16,883 nt of DNA from Thermoleophilia bacterium (GTDB taxonomy: Bacteria > Actinomycetota > Thermoleophilia > RBG-16-64-13). Under the pieces are notes generated by a model. It searched no databases. It saw nothing but the letters and a program-made list of their open reading frames with translations, and was not told the DNA's origin. How positions within the stretch are numbered: the first letter of the stretch is position 1; every line of letters starts with the position of its first letter. The translations under genes and the position numbers were made by a program. Of this stretch, positions 15,914 to 16,883 are shown one piece after another. The stretch covers positions 1 to 16,883 of the forward strand of contig JAFGIH010000158.1 in assembly GCA_016929985.1 (NCBI GenBank), written 5' to 3'.

Positions 15914-16144
15914 GTGAAAGAGCTGCTCGAATTCCTGGCGCGTTCGCTCGTAGACAACCCCGACGAAGTGCGGGTGGAGCAGAGCGAGACCTCGGACGGC
16001 GTTCTGTTGAGGCTCTTTGTAGCCAAAGACGACGTGGGCAAGGTGATCGGCAAACAAGGCCGTATCGCCCGGGCCTTACGGACCGTGGTCAAAGCCAGCG
16101 CCGTCAAGGACGGCAAACAGGCCTCGGTCGAGATAGTCGACTAG
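15914..16144 (+). CDS. khpA: KH-domain RNA-binding protein KhpA
   Basis: KhpA is a small single-KH RNA-binding protein that, in streptococci and others, pairs with KhpB (EloR/Jag) and influences cell division and elongation. The GTG at 15914 comes directly after the rpsP stop; AAAGG about 10 bases upstream could serve as ribosome site, with coupling from rpsP. The product is 76 residues, the normal size. The RNA-binding GxxG loop is GKQG at residues 46-49, within DVGKVIGKQGRIARALRTVV. The end, KQASVEIVD, is the usual last strand. The rpsP-khpA-rimM-trmD order is very common in Gram-positive bacteria and Actinobacteria. Confidence 0.95.
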   Translation: MKELLEFLARSLVDNPDEVRVEQSETSDGVLLRLFVAKDDVGKVIGKQGRIARALRTVVKASAVKDGKQASVEIVD

Positions 16145-16162
16145 ACGGGTCGCACGACTGCT

Positions 16163-16711
16163 ATGGCCCGCCCTGAATGGATCGAGGTCGGGCGGATAAC
16201 GCGTCCGCACGGCGTACATGGAGAAGTGCGTATCACTCCTGACTCGGACAATCCGGAGCGTTTCGCTCCGGGGTCCGTGGTCCACGCCCGCCCCCGGCAG
16301 GTCGGCATAGCGGGCTCGCGTCTGCAGGAGCAGGTGTGTCTCACCGTCGAGTCCGTGAGGGGCGATGGTGATTTCCCCATAGTGGCGTTCCGCGAGATCG
16401 AGGATCGCGACGCAGCCGAGGCCCTGCACGGCTATGTGCTGGAAGTCCGCTCCAGCGAGCTTCCGGAGTTGGAGGAGGACGAGTTCTACCCGTTCGACCT
16501 GATCGGTCTGGAGGCGCGTGACGGGCAGGGAGCAGTGGTCGGGCGGGTGAGCGACGTGATCGAGTCGCCGGCCCATCCCATCGTGGTGATCGCGCTCGCG
16601 TCCGGGGGAGAGGCGATGGTCCCGTTCGTGCAGGTGGCGGTGCCCGCGGTGGACATCGCGGAGGGCTACCTGACCATCGAGTCCGGCTTCGTGGGCGATG
16701 GACCGCTGTGA
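16163..16711 (+). CDS. rimM: Ribosome maturation factor RimM
   Basis: RimM binds uS19 and helps mature the 3' domain of 16S rRNA in the 30S subunit. The ATG at 16163 lies 18 bases after khpA; I see no good ribosome site, but the start matches the family (WIEVGRITRPHGVHGEVRI). The product is 182 residues, normal or slightly long. The N-terminal RimM barrel covers about 1-90, including PIVAFREIEDRDAAEALHG. A PRC-barrel follows from about 100 (LEEDEFYPFDLIGLEA, then HPIVVIALASGGEAMVPFV). The stop overlaps the trmD start in a GTGA, so the two are probably translated together. Confidence 0.95.
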   Translation: MARPEWIEVGRITRPHGVHGEVRITPDSDNPERFAPGSVVHARPRQVGIAGSRLQEQVCLTVESVRGDGDFPIVAFREIEDRDAAEALHGYVLEVRSSELPELEEDEFYPFDLIGLEARDGQGAVVGRVSDVIESPAHPIVVIALASGGEAMVPFVQVAVPAVDIAEGYLTIESGFVGDGPL

Positions 16712-16883
16712 AGCACTTCCATATCTTCACTCTGGTTCCCGAGGCCTTCGACTGGTTCCTGGCTCAGCATCCCGTGTCGACGGCGATAGAGTCGGGGGCG
16801 GTCTCCATCTCGGTGCACAACATCAGGCAGTACAGCACTCTGCCGCATCATGAGGTCGACGACACTCCGTACGGGGGCGGACC
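16708..16883 (+). CDS. trmD: tRNA (guanine-N1-)-methyltransferase, N-terminal part
   Basis: TrmD methylates G37 next to the anticodon in several tRNAs, using S-adenosylmethionine in a trefoil-knot fold, and so prevents frameshifting. Only the first 58 codons lie in the window; the gene runs off the end. The GTG at 16708 overlaps the rimM stop by 4 bases and gives a start matching the family (HIFTLVPEAFDWFL). Further matches are SVHNIRQYS and HHEVDDTPYGGG at residues 47-58, part of the conserved cofactor/tRNA-binding region. The SPOUT knot itself is not covered. Its position after rimM supports the call. Confidence 0.95.
   Translation, partial: MKHFHIFTLVPEAFDWFLAQHPVSTAIESGAVSISVHNIRQYSTLPHHEVDDTPYGGG

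Noticed and set aside
16134..16143. TAGTCGACTA palindrome at the khpA stop
   Set aside because: A single 10-base palindrome spanning codons and a stop is expected by chance and has no partner copy.

Overview
The window is a GC-rich stretch of bacterial chromosome made almost entirely of housekeeping genes. It has no mobile elements, CRISPR arrays, tRNAs or rRNAs that I can see. An actinobacterial origin is indicated by a MihF-type (S13-like) nucleoid protein next to gmk-rpoZ-coaBC, frequent GTG/TTG starts, and a possible leaderless start. The NAD-linked PyrK/PyrD (class 1B) pair suggests an anaerobic or deep lineage such as Coriobacteriia or relatives rather than a classical Actinomycetia; this placement is inference.

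Layout: (1) 1-2742, plus strand: 3' end of carB, then pyrK and pyrD, translationally overlapping, for de novo pyrimidine synthesis. (2) 2804-5312, plus: a promoter, mihF, gmk (apparently starting with ATC), rpoZ and coaBC, covering nucleoid structure, GMP phosphorylation, RNA polymerase omega and coenzyme A synthesis. (3) 5317-7100, minus: the primary sigma factor gene rpoD behind a near-consensus promoter, with its own terminator, followed by a small RDD-like membrane protein that converges on coaBC. (4) 7002-7328: the 327-base divergent control region between rpoD and plsX. (5) 7329-13165, plus: plsX, acpP, rnc, smc. The acpP leader holds four consecutive perfect stem-loops, and a terminator-like hairpin lies at the start of rnc. 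(6) 13170-16883, plus: ftsY, ffh (own promoter), rpsP, khpA, rimM and the start of trmD.

The genes join lipid and ACP supply (plsX, acpP), RNA processing (rnc), chromosome segregation (smc), co-translational membrane targeting (ftsY, ffh) and ribosome/tRNA maturation (rpsP, khpA, rimM, trmD). This is a widely conserved growth cluster. I did not find a new multi-gene system. The points worth a second look are local: the ATC start of gmk, the hairpin array before acpP, the hairpin in the rnc start region, an Asp-to-Asn change at a metal ligand of RNase III, and the possible leaderless promoter of mihF.
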